Shown here: one piece after another, positions 1 through 15,333 of the stretch
Position numbering within the stretch: the stretch's first letter is position 1
Layout of the letters: every line of letters starts with the position of its first letter
From: Litomosoides sigmodontis
Taxonomy: Eukaryota; Nematoda; Chromadorea; Rhabditida; Onchocercidae
Reading direction: 5' to 3'
Length of the DNA stretch: 64,000 nucleotides
Assembly: GCA_963070105.1 (NCBI GenBank)
Contig: OY718808.1
Location: forward strand, 7,551,398-7,615,397
Notes under the pieces: model-generated
What the model saw: the letters and a program-made list of their open reading frames with translations, nothing else
The model's database searches: none
Told to the model about the DNA's origin: nothing
Translations under genes and position numbers: made by a program

Positions 1-902
1 GGCGTCGTTCGAATTCCTTCCTCTTGCAACACATCACTCCTCCATTTGCGCCTTTATTTTTCATTTATTCTATCAAACGTTGAAATGTTGAAATTTGATG
101 GATTGTTTGAAGTTTACAACAGTGATGCTAGCAACACTTTAACCAATTATATTATTCATATAAATTTTGGAAATTTTGAAATTTCGTAAATTTCTGCAAG
201 AATAGGCGATTCTTCTCAAATGATCGAAATGTGAAGAGATTAGTGATTGTAAATTCAAATTCGATTTGAACGCGTCCTGCTATTTCTAAATATAATAATT
301 TATTTGGATTCATTAGTACTTTGAAGTTCAAATTAAAATTTCAATAAAAGCTCATCTCCAATATCCATAATTCTCTCATTGTTTAATAAGATTTGTTAAA
401 TTTAAATTGAAAATCAACTACGGTAATGTCATACATAGAATACCTGGAGATATTAGAAAAATGCATGACATAAAAGATAAGCTTTTAATATTACATCTGC
501 ATTTTAGAAACTTCAGTAGATGGGACTTGAAAGTAAGTAGTAAGTCCTTTTTAAGTGCGGAAAACTTCAAACAACGAGAATTTCGCCCAGAGAAGTTTAC
601 CACGTTTACCTTTTACGTTCCTTCCCATAATAGACATTACGCAGAGTCCCTTTTCACTTATCATACGGGTTAATATTATTCAATAATATAGTTGCGACGT
701 ACGTCATATTCTGTTTCTTCGGAATACAACAATGTAGTTTGCATTTTCATGGTTCCAGAAGGAAGCAAGCAAGCAAAAGCTATTAGCAAAAAGAAATCAG
801 TACGGCGCAAGCGTGCAGCAACACCAGCAAAATCTTCTCACCTCTCCGCAAAAAATTTCAAGTGGAAATGAACCTTTCTATTCGTTTTCTCTCACCCTTT
901 CC

Positions 903-903
<1 letters not shown>

Positions 904-937
<34 letters not shown>
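904..937. repeat. (CT)n microsatellite
   Basis: A near-perfect run of CT dinucleotides in non-coding DNA, ending in TCTCTTT. Confidence 0.9.
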
Positions 938-1404
938 TTGCAACAGCAATCGTAACTCCGATTCTTCAGTTTTGTACGATCAAGAAGCTCTCAATAACTA
1001 AATGCTACCGTATTGCTGTTGCAGAAATGGCAACAACACAACTACTATCGTACCATTCATCCATCACTTGACAGGCCTTTAGGCACTACTGCTAACATGC
1101 GGTAGCGTATCTATCAGTTTCATTATCTGACCTACTACACCTACACCTCTCTGACCTACCGCACGTCCGCGACAGACTGCACCTCGCCGTCGATCACAGT
1201 GCATCAAGGAAGGAAGATGTATGAAACAGTCACAATAACTTTGTCAATGACACGAACACGGCTATGCGTGACGGACGAGGAGCATGGTAATCGGCGCCGT
1301 CTGGCGCCTTCCTGTCCCAGACAGGCCAAAGGAAGAACCATCAGAATTTTGATGATTACCTTTCAAAGAGTGAATGGAAAAAACACTTGCATGCCTTGAA
1401 GATT

Positions 1405-1528
1405 TATATAAAGGAATCATCGTCATCTCCTAGCGCAGCCAATCCACTCCCGCCTCCGCTCTTCATCTAAATTTCATAATTGCTACATTCCACTGCGCCA
1501 TCAATCCCTCCGATTTGTCCTCGTAAGT
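1405..1528 (+). promoter_or_regulatory. TATA-box promoter candidate with non-coding first exon
   Basis: TATATAAAG lies at 1405-1413. About 110 bases downstream is a strong splice donor (GTAAGT at 1523-1528) with no ATG in between. The simplest reading is a TATA-driven transcript with an untranslated first exon (about 1435-1522) spliced to an acceptor near 4458 or 4499, just ahead of the start at 4601. This is inferred from sequence only. A GGCGCC...GGCGCC inverted pair lies about 100 bases upstream. Confidence 0.35.
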
Positions 1529-3118
1529 ATGCAACAATGGCGCCGAAAAATTCAACCAATTCATTCCGAAACTAAACAGAGGAATATTGGGCGAATCAGA
1601 CGAATCAGTGGTAATTAATAGCCGACGGATGGGTCAGCGCTTATCACGGCAACCTTTTCTGTCGGCTAACTGTTGTAAGAGACTGTAAATTCTAGGAGAT
1701 GAGAAAAATCAATTTGAGTGGAAGGAAGAGAACGCACGTGGAAAATTAGAGTGGTTAAGATTGGCTTCTTGACAAACCTTACTATTTTCATCCAGTACCA
1801 ATCCCTATCTCTTGTAATCTACTGCACTGAAATTTCATGATTTATAATAATTTTAATATTTCCTTCCATTGTCAAAGCAGTGAGCGACAATATATCATCT
1901 CACTTCAAATTAACTACCAGATGCATGAAATACCAAAATATTCATTTTTCCAAAAATGAATTTGTGCTTTAATTAAATTTTCATGAACTATACCAAAAAA
2001 AAAATTGCAATTCTGAAATGCTACTACACATTTTAGCTAATATCATTTTTCTTATACTATCACAAAGGAAAAGCATAAATTGGCCGAGAATTATATTTCA
2101 GATAGTTACAATTTTTTTTTTTAAATTTTTATAATCTCACTTCCTTGTTCGTCTTTTTTGAAGAACTCAACCGAAGTTTTTATTATTTTTAGCAAAACGT
2201 AAAATTAGCTGCACGTAACAAACTGTAGTCGAAATTTTATTTAGGCCATTGCAAGCAAACATCTTTGCTGTAATGTCTGCTAGTATCATTTACAGCGATT
2301 TTTTTTCTCAACTTCCATTTAAACTTTGTTAGGTTATATGTGATATCATTTGTAGTACGCGTGCGTCAACAACTCACGTAGACCTAATAATTCACACACG
2401 TCATAGGTCATTTTATCCATTTATAACATTCACTGTAAGAGTGTAATGGAAAAAATCTAGTTTCGATTTGCTTTGATATGTAATTAATTTCTCTCCCCAC
2501 TCTTAAACATTTCAAATTTTGATTATTTGCTCTCAGTTCATTGAATTTCACTCGAATTCACTCTGACGCACAAATTGGAACATATTTTGCGTTATCAACG
2601 CTTAAGTCAAGGCTGCTCGTTCCTGGCACTGTTGCTAACTTAGCACTGCAAAGCCTCTTCCATCGCCAGACGATCGCGCATTTTCATTACGCTTCTTGAT
2701 AATAAGCTACGAATAAGCTGTGAAGTTCAAAAAGCAGCGAAACGATGACGTGGAAGTTTGTAGGAAAAGGTATTAAGCAGTAGGATTCAATGAATTCTGA
2801 TATCAACTGGTCATTTCAGGTGTTACATCATAGTACTGGCCATGAGATTACAGGACGGTGCTGAGGATCGTCTTTGACCTCTTTTTTCAGCTGTGCAATT
2901 CTTTAGGACGAAATGACTTGGGAGCTTAGCACGATGTTTTTCAAATCACTTCAATGCTTTACCTTCCAATGTGTCAACAATTTTCCTATAATTTGCTTAA
3001 GCTTTTTGATTAAAATAAACCGAAGCAAATGTAAAGGTATTTTTCGCTTTTTCAATTTTGCTCAAATTTCATCAGTTTTTTTCATGCTTTTTTGAATTTG
3101 TAAAATGTAGCGATTCTA

Positions 3119-3121
<3 letters not shown>

Positions 3122-3149
<28 letters not shown>
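3122..3149. repeat. (GT)n microsatellite
   Basis: Fourteen uninterrupted GT units in the region upstream of the first SMOC-like gene. Confidence 0.95.
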
Positions 3150-3788
3150 CGAAAGATACACCGAGACGATCTAATCCAAATGCCATCATCGGATGAATCA
3201 TAAAAATTCTCACAATCGAATTACCCACAATATTAGGATGAGCAGAAATTTCCGTCTAGCTGTTGCAAATGCTATCTGGGATTTTTTTTTTTGTTTTTAA
3301 ATGGTAAACTTCGGGAACATTAAGGTTTACTGTATGTTGTAGGATAATTATTCGTCCATTTCATGACTTATCATCAAGTGGTATGAAAGTAAGCAAATGA
3401 ATCGAAAACGATAGTAAAGTAAAGTGAAATGAAATTAATGAAATTAACCAATTTGCCTTCCATAACACCTCCTTTTTACAATTATTTAGTTCAGTCAACA
3501 CGAAAATTAGCAGTCTTTCCACTCTTCCAACTCGAATAATTAATTAAATCAAAAAAAAAAAGTTATTTGATACTTTAGGATACGTTTGCAAACTCCGAGC
3601 GGTTATCATCTGATTTAGTAACTAAACGATATATTTACCTTGCTTTTCAGTCTCCTTCCTGTAAAGTTTGAGTTGACCGAATTATGTGCTAATAATTGGA
3701 ATTTGTAATTAAATTCATAGATTTGATATATTTATGTATAGCGTTCTCCTATAATATAATAATCCGTGATGTTGATCTGCAATTAATA

Positions 3789-3821
3789 TCGCACTCAAAT
3801 ATTATCCATATTTGAGTGCGA
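3789..3821. repeat. Perfect inverted repeat (14-base arms, 5-base loop)
   Basis: The arms TCGCACTCAAATAT (3789-3802) and ATATTTGAGTGCGA (3808-3821) are exact reverse complements around TATCC. It lies in the presumed first intron or promoter region of the downstream gene. No poly-T tail or coding context points to a function. Confidence 0.85.
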
Positions 3822-4504
3822 CATTTGATATGTAATTTATTTTAATTTTGATTTCTTGTATTCAGATATAAATTGAAAGAGCAAGTGGAAGTGAACTGGA
3901 AGGTACGAAGCAGTACCACTGAGACAATTTGATTGAAATGTAAATTTGCTATATCAAAAAAAAATTTCATTCATTTTTTTAAAATGATTTACGGGTAGGG
4001 TTTGTGTTTTTTTAATTTTATCTATTCTTGCTTTCTTTGCTTTAATTCAAAATGACAGATGGTGAAGTGAATGAGATTGTTTTTTTCCACACACATTGTT
4101 ATTTCGAAAGTGATAAGAGAAAAAGGATGCATAAATTTGGGTAATGAGAGGATAGCTCTCACTAATAAGCAATGATATCTGACGATAAGTAATAATCACT
4201 CAAATATTCTTATCATTTTTTTAATGAACCTTTTGAATTGTCATTTGCGTGATAAAAGTTTTTTTCTAACTTAAACATTCTGTTTAGAAAATTTGAATAT
4301 TTCATTTTCTTATCAGAAATGGCGTAATAAAAGTTAAACGATTTATGAAGATAAATTTTAATTGAATTGAATAGTTTCACGTATCAAATGATGACAATCC
4401 ATTTCTTCGCATCCAGAAATTAACTCATTTTTTTTCAGTATTTAATCGCTAATTTCAGATTCGTCATTGTCCTCCCATCTTCGCGCATTTCTGATTCAGT
4501 GACG

Positions 4505-4567
4505 ATGAGTGATCGAGCCGTCTTCAACAAAGCAACGTCACATGCTGTTGCACGATGGGTGGATTAG
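4505..4567 (+). other. Possible upstream ORF (20 codons)
   Basis: An ATG at 4505 opens a 20-codon frame ending in TAG at 4565-4567, 33 bases before the main start at 4601. It follows acceptor-like sites ending at 4458 and 4499. If the transcript starts or is trans-spliced at either site, ribosomes meet this frame first. I see no conservation evidence. Confidence 0.3.
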
Positions 4568-4600
4568 CCTAGTAAGCTAGTCGGAAAGCATTCTCAAACG

Positions 4601-7600
4601 ATGCCAATTTACCCGTTCATCATTATCTATTTGCTTATTGGCATGGGTGGCACCTGTACAGATGCATTTGCATTAGCAACGATTGCACACATTCGAAGTC
4701 AGCGATCTGTAAGTTTTCTAATTAGCAATTAAAAGGACACTTTAACTCGTCTCGATCCCATGCAATGACCACTCCAGGATATCAGGCCTAACCGATTAGA
4801 CGAAATGCTAAACAGGTTAAATGAGTAGGTATAACTCTCAGCAACAATTTATGCTATTAGATGAAACAAACTATTCCATGCAAACAAACTTGTGTTCCAT
4901 TCAAAATAAAAAACAAACTGTTCCATTTTGAATTTTAAAATTTTTACAAAAAAGTGTACCAAATTATCGTTGGCACTGTTGCATACGATGAATTAATAGT
5001 AACATTTCATTTGTAATTTTTCATTCTAATCTTGTTTGCTTACTTCAAGTTTATTCATTTAGCATTATGTGAATTCATACAACGTTTATAAAGTCATGCC
5101 TTTCAAATTCTATAAAATTGCAACTTTTGAACTCTATCGATAAATGCTCAGAGGATTTTCTCTGGTAAACTGGCGGATATGTTCTGTGATAATTTCAGCA
5201 ATAAGATGAAATGAGAAAAAAAAATGAAGAGCAATGTTTTTTCTAAAAATGCAGAAAGTGCGTTGCTTGAAATTTAAATAGCAAATTGAAACGCTCAACA
5301 AATTTTATTAAAATTAATATTTGATTGTATGACTTGCGAATATCTAATTAGAATTTTCGGTGCTTTGGTACTGTTTACTAGAAGTATTTAGCATGGAGAA
5401 GAGGAGTGTCTCATGCAAAAATTGTGTAATTACGAAGAGATGAATGTGAAGCCAATTTGTGGCAGTGATGGACGGACCTATAATTCATACTGTGAGGTGA
5501 AACGTGCCATATGTCACGGAAATCCAGTTGAGAAGCAGTTCTCCGGACCTTGTCCTGGTGTGTTCATTTCCTAACTTTTGACGTTGCAGATTAAAGGGCC
5601 AATGTTATGCCTAAGTAGTGGTAACCTAATGCGACGACCATTTCATGAAAGTAAGTGTAAGATTTTGGATTGCAGAAAATTTACGATGTCAACTGGAACG
5701 AGCTTATCAATTGAAATTAGCAGAGGAGAAAATGAATAGCAGTGAAGTTTACATTCCAGAATGTAATGCTACCGATGGTTCCTATGCTACCATACAGGTA
5801 AGTTATTCATACCTATGTGACACTTATGTAAAACTTCACATTCAAATAGTTTCTTTTTTCCTCTTCTACTTCACCGATTTACCACATTGACTTTCAAAAA
5901 CGATAAAAGTGCCGTCAGTTCTCTTCACGTAACGTTTTCATTGTGATAAGGTTGTTTGGTTTCTTCGACTTAATTTGGACGGATGCGCCTTTTTCAGGAT
6001 AATCATTTTGTGATGCAATTAGTTTAACGTAAAAAGTGTAAGTGCAAATGTTGCAGTGTCACAGAAGCACAGGTTATTGTTGGTGTGTAACACGGATCGG
6101 ACGACCGCTACCAAGTACATCCAAACGATTTGGCCTTCCAAATTGTCATATTTTACAAAGTTTGCGCACATTCCATCGACTTCCTTTTTTTTTTTCACAT
6201 CCAAAATATGCAAAAATTAGTATTACGTCATGAAGAGTTCAAGAATTTCTTGGGTTAGAAGTTAATCAATTCGAATGCATTTCTTCTTATTTCCACAAAA
6301 ACTTTCGCGTCATCGCTAACAAAGTATTTAGTTGGGAGTTCGATAAGTGAGTAAATGGAATAAATTTCATAAATACTAATGTGATTTTAAAAAAATCTCC
6401 ATATTTTGTGATATGATAATTATAGGAACAAAAATTGGACGACGTTCACAGCGCAAAAGTAACGGTGACGCATTGTCCTTAAATGGTACGACTCATAAAA
6501 CAGTGAAAACATTTTTAACTGCAAACTTGTTCCAATAAATCCATCATTTGAGGATCAAAAAAAAAATGAAAGAGAATCTGAACATTGCATTTTTATTTAT
6601 AAGTCTCAGAAAAATTTACTTAAAGAATTTTTTTTTTGGAAGAAAAAAGAAAGAAATTACATTTTCTTTCTCCATCCTTTTTTTTTACTTAAAAAAAATA
6701 AGCAGAAGGTCAACATAAATCTTTCATTATTTGAATGCTCACTTCTAACAGTTTAATTGGTAATTAAATGTTTAACTATTGTTATTCTTACAGCTTGTAC
6801 GACAGCTGATCGATCAACATTCAATGCCAATTTATTAAATATTTTTAAAAAAGAATATGAACGGAACGAGCAAATTTTGCATGGTAAATTGTTATTAAGC
6901 ATTAATTACTTTGCTTTTTTCACTTTTGAGTTTTTTCTTTGAAAGTAAAATTTTTTATTTTATGAAATTTGAGCAAGCCATTTATTAGCCTTTTCTTTTA
7001 CATTTAATTAATTTATTACTTCTTATTTTACATTTAATTAATTTTAGTTCAAAGTATAATTAATGATAATTATTACTACTTACTAAATGGTAGTTAGCAC
7101 TTATTAATTAAGGTAATTACTTATTAGGAACGATGAATGGAGCGGTACAGTCATTTGATAAGAAAATATTGCTATGGAAATTTGATCGACTTGACAGCGA
7201 TCGGAATAGCCGCTTAAGTTCGAAGGAATTCAGAGCTTTTCGACGTCTTGTTCGGTATGACCGTTCCTTCGGATTCGTTACTGCATTTTCAGTCGTGTCG
7301 TCCTCTTTGATTTATTGATGAGAGCGCTATGCGCAAGGATCTTGTCTTCGCAAATTTCTCAAAATATACAATCAATTATGTATGAGGAGGCATAAAACGA
7401 AATTTGAATGTTACATTTATGAATAATTTATTTTATTTGAAAAAAAGATTTCAATGGTTAATTGCTAATTGAAAGCATTGTTTTGTGGAAATCATACCTC
7501 GTAAACTGATGATAATACCATTTGTACAGTTTAGAAAGCATGTTACACCGAAAATTTGCGCAAAAAAATTCACGAAATATTGTGATTTAAATAAGGATGG

Positions 7601-8598
7601 TGAGATAAGCGATCGTGAATGGATCACTTGCTTAGGTATTGATATTTCCAGTAAGTTGAATTTTTCCTGTTACAATTCTGAAAGCAAACTGTCCGTCTGA
7701 GAATGTGAGAAGAGTTGTCTGGAACTTTATCACCAATTGATGGATTGGAAATTGATTGAAAAAAAGAAATTGAATTATAGAAGGAACCAGCAAATGTTTT
7801 TCAATTTTTTTTTGTTGAGCATTAAAGTTTTTTAAACCTGGATTGAAATTGTTAATTTTAAATTGAAGAAAAAATTGAATAACTTTTTACCTTTTGAAAA
7901 ATAATTTTTCAGAATATGCGCCGTATTTCATAAGCGGTAATTGTTATTTTTGGAAATTTCGCGCTTTTTTTTGCTGCTTGCTTTCATTTTAAGCAAATGT
8001 GAAGACAGAGAAAGAGACAAGCTTAGGTTAAAAATGAAATGAAAGATTTTGTTAAATTTGAAATCGTCGAGTTTTGCAGTTCTGCTACGCTTCCACCTAC
8101 CATACGAGCATCTATTCTCGTTTTTGTTTCAATTACCATCTTTGATTTGTTAAAGCAAATAATTAATGCTTAACCATTTTTAAAGAAAAAAAGTTTTTCC
8201 AAAGAAGGTTTTGTGCAGAAATTGTGAATTTCAATTCTATAAATTTTTATGCGTATTTTTCTGAAATGTTTGCTATCCAACACTAATAGTAACAGTTATT
8301 GTAAAATTAATAAACAGATGTTCTCTTAATCAATTAATTAATTAATTAATTAATTTTTCCATTAACTAACGTTGCAGTAATTTTTGCAGCATCCTATAAC
8401 ATGTTTAACGCTCTTCGTCCTAATTCATCTATTACTAACATCAACAACAGCAGCAGCGACAACAACAACAACACGAACAATAGCAATGACAGCATTCCTA
8501 TGGTACCTAGTGGTGGTCATCATAAGGATCGCCAGTCAATACGGATGCAGGAAGTGCAGGGTGAACAACCTAAATTCATCCTAAAAAAAAACAAGTAG
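4601..8598 (+). CDS. SMOC-family secreted protein with Kazal, thyroglobulin type-1 and EF-hand (EC) domains
   Basis: Ten exons join in frame to 374 residues: 4601-4708, 5392-5557, 5676-5797, 6057-6159, 6426-6485, 6794-6883, 7128-7254, 7535-7650, 7913-7936, 8390-8598. Residues 1-25 are a hydrophobic signal peptide. Residues 41-90 form a Kazal/follistatin-like module (CGSDGRTYNSYC). Residues 96-165 are a thyroglobulin type-1 domain with CWCV at 140-143. Residues 187-291 match the SPARC/SMOC extracellular calcium domain, with canonical EF loops at 239-250 and 276-287. The C-terminus is Asn/Ser-rich and low complexity. Family knowledge: SMOC proteins are extracellular-matrix modulators of BMP signalling. 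The Kazal-Tg-EC order fits SMOC better than SPARC or testican. The 24-base ninth exon is optional because skipping it keeps the frame. It lies head-to-tail with the related gene at 11593. A polyadenylation signal is at 8846. Confidence 0.85.
8332..8355. repeat. (ATTA)n repeat in the last intron
   Basis: Six tandem four-base units lie about 35 bases upstream of the last exon's acceptor in the first SMOC-like gene. Confidence 0.85.
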
Positions 8599-8845
8599 GA
8601 GGAAGTTAGGTGATTACTCTACGAATAGCATCATTCATTTTTAGCTACCATTTTCAAAGGTCAAATTCAAAGGTCATAGCTTCTGATACTATATTGAATG
8701 GCATAATTTTTCGTGTTTCTTCTCTTTTCCCTCTCTCTCTCTCTCTCACTCTCTTCACGCTGCCAAATTTACTTCATAACTAAGTTTCATAATTTTTTAT
8801 ATCACTTTCCATGTTAAAAACTTGTACGAAAATTTTTGAGTTTGT

Positions 8846-8851
8846 AATAAA
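8846..8851 (+). terminator. AATAAA polyadenylation signal
   Basis: AATAAA lies 248 bases after the stop codon of the SMOC-like gene ending at 8598. It is the first canonical signal downstream on that strand. Confidence 0.55.
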
Positions 8852-9621
8852 ATGAAATTTTCACTGATAACTTATAATTGCTCCTCGTTTTTTCTTTTCC
8901 TTACTTTCCTGATCACATTTATTTGCATAAGTAAGTTTATTAATTGCAATAATTTTTACAACAAATAAAAGGGGCTTTATGACGACTGAGTAAGCGTTGC
9001 AGCAATTTGAATTTCAAATAATTCAATAATCCATTTGCGTTTGCAAATTATTCCCATACGAATTGTTTCACTTCAACCTTTTGTCACATTTCTTTTTTTT
9101 TATTCTTTTCTTTTATTCCGTTAAAAAAAAAATCAAAATGAAATTAAGGAGGAGAGGAAGATGGTAGTAAGTAGGTAGGTAGTAGTAGGATCGGTTGCGT
9201 TTGCGCCTTCCTTATCGCACTATAATCTCACCGATCCTTTTCCTTCCTCTTCCTCCACTCCTCTCTCCTCATTTATGCCAATTTCTCCCTCATACCTTTC
9301 TTTGATCAATTCTTCATTCACACTTCCTCCAGTTTTTTTTCTCCTCAGTTCCTTCAAATCCCTCTCTCTCTCTCTCTCTGTCAGAGAAATATCAGATGAC
9401 ATTTCAGAATTCCATGTATCATTATTGTGTACTAAAGTTATATAAGTTACTTGTTATTTATATGCTTGCGTGCGTGTGTGTATCAGTAAGTTTACGTAGT
9501 AAGCCAGTAAGGACGAGTGGAGCAACAGGTCCTTCTCACATTCATTCACTCTCACACGCATCTTCCATTGTCATATTTCCATTCTTTTTTTCCTTTTCAA
9601 AAAAAAAGGAAAAACTGAATT

Positions 9622-9697
9622 TGTTTCTGCGACTGTCGTTCATTGCTGTCGTTCATGACCGTTCACGACTCTCGACTGTTTCTGCGACTGTCGTTCA
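9622..9697. repeat. Short minisatellite-like repeat
   Basis: The 21-base word at 9622-9642 recurs exactly at 9677-9697. Between them are degenerate copies of its core (CTGTCGTTCA, CCGTTCACGACT). This looks like a decayed local tandem array. Confidence 0.75.
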
Positions 9698-11173
9698 CGT
9701 ACGTTCATTTTGAAATTGCTCCTTCAATGTGACACTTTCATTGGCCTTCGATATTATTAGCCAAAATGACCAAGATAGCAGGAAGTTCATTTTGGCTTGT
9801 CAAATTTCATTATGAAAATTTTTCCTCTTTCATCATTTATTCACATTATGTTGTAAAACTGTAAAAAATATAGATTTTTTTTATTATAATTTATATGCTC
9901 GTCAGCATTTCATTGCACTACCTATTTATTATTATTATTGTTGCTATTGTTATTACTATAAGTAATATTAATTATAGCTATTAATTACCATTATTGATCG
10001 TGATTGTTAAACTATCATAATTATTACTATCGATCATTAATTAATTGTATTGCTATCACCATAATTATTGGCATTACTAATTTATTTTCAATCTCTTTGC
10101 TCATCGAATTTCGTGTGAAACAGATTGTTAACAGAACAGTTTTGAAATGAAGGATTCATGAGGACAGGACGAAGGCAAAAATCGGTTTTCCTTTAGTTTC
10201 TTTTAAATGATGAATTACCCGAAATGATTGTAAGCATCTATCTCAAAGATCTGTTTTTAATTTAAATATTGAAATTTTCAATTCTATCCCATTAGCAGAG
10301 AGACTGAGTTGCTGGAACAAATGCTTAATCAAACTATAAGTTGTAGTTGAGCTTTAATAAACTTTACGGAATAGAGAAGGAGAGAGAGAGGGAGAAGCAG
10401 AGAGCAGAGATTATTATTAAGTAAATTTTTGCGAATTATGATGCTCATATATTTCTATTAATCTTGTGAGCATTGCATGATTTCGATTAGTTAACATAGT
10501 TATAGAGAGAGCACTTTAAATGTAATAATTAAAGTAATAGTTCTTCTAAACGTAGCTTGCAATTGTAATACAAATTACAATTTTAATTAAAATGGAATCC
10601 AAAAGAATTGGTAGAGCTTCAAGTAACTTTCTACATGCTGTTACTTTTGCTTATCTTTTTCCTTTTTTTCGAAATAAATTTGCTTGATGGAAAAATTAGT
10701 TTAGTAATTGCTGCGGAAGTTCACAATCTCTTTATCACTCCTGTTTCTCTGAAATTTTTAGCCGAGCAATTTTAATAGAACTAACTAGTTCAGGTTTAGC
10801 TATCCATTTTTTGTCTTGTCTTACAAGTGTAAATTGTTGATTAACGGATGTGGGAGCGAGCACCTACTTATTCTTCTCCTCTCGCGTACTGAAATGATAA
10901 TCTCATGGTTCCTGGAGAAAAATCACAGTGTACTTTCCGAGCAATGATTTCAATATTCAATTGTTAGCTGTGTCAACTTCTTCACATATTATTTTAGCGT
11001 CTTATCAAATGCAAAAATATGAACTAATCATTTCACTGATAATCCACTTATCGTCGACTGCAGCATCTGTGCCTCTTCTAATCATGTCAGTTCTCTATTT
11101 TAATCGGTAACTTTTTCTTGCAACTTATATCTTCGATCCTAAATCATTGTCGATTATCAGTTAACTTATCAGT

Positions 11174-11197
11174 CACACACACACACACACACACACA
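11174..11197. repeat. (AC)n microsatellite
   Basis: Twelve uninterrupted AC units in the intergenic region about 400 bases before the second SMOC-like gene. Confidence 0.95.
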
Positions 11198-11592
11198 GTA
11201 TCCCTCCTCAATCTCCACTTGTAAATCAGCGATTTTGTTCCTTCTCATTGCTTGGATATTCCTCCTGGCAACATCTCTAAAATAGTTGTTCACACGCATA
11301 ATCAATCTCGTTCACCACTGATATCACAGTCGTTGAAAGAAGCACTGACATCGTCTGAGAGGGCAGTTATGCTTCGCTTCGAACAAATTTCACAAATTTC
11401 AATTACTCACCTACCACTCAATCAACTGATAAGATGAAAGAGCATTGCTTCACAAATTGCAATCGTTGAATGTTGTTCGGAAGAGCTTTTACCACAAATT
11501 ATCAATAATGTTTCCTAACTGTAAGTGGCAATGATCGAGCATTGCTGCTATTCTTTCACTGCTACCTTTGTTGGTTACTTATTGCTTAAGAG

Positions 11593-15333
<3,741 letters not shown>

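Larger units (their letters stand above)
1..4600. other. Intergenic region upstream of the first SMOC-like gene
   Basis: I see no convincing coding exon here. The short open frames have no family similarity and no matching splice sites. The region holds a CT microsatellite at 904-937, a GT microsatellite at 3122-3149, a perfect hairpin at 3789-3821 and a TATA-type promoter candidate near 1405. It probably contains the promoter and first intron of the gene whose start codon is at 4601. Confidence 0.6.
8852..11592. other. Intergenic region between the two SMOC-like genes
   Basis: I see no supported exon. The region contains CT tracts near 8731 (just upstream) and 9362, an AC microsatellite at 11174-11197, an ATT-rich stretch at 9925-10080, and a duplicated 21-base word at 9622 and 9677. 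It should include the promoter of the gene starting at 11593. Confidence 0.6.

Noticed and set aside
4770..4815. Possible extra exon after the signal-peptide exon of the first SMOC gene (DIRPNRLDEMLN)
   Set aside because: Its only donors leave phase 2, while the Kazal exon needs phase 0; the first exon joins the Kazal exon directly in frame.
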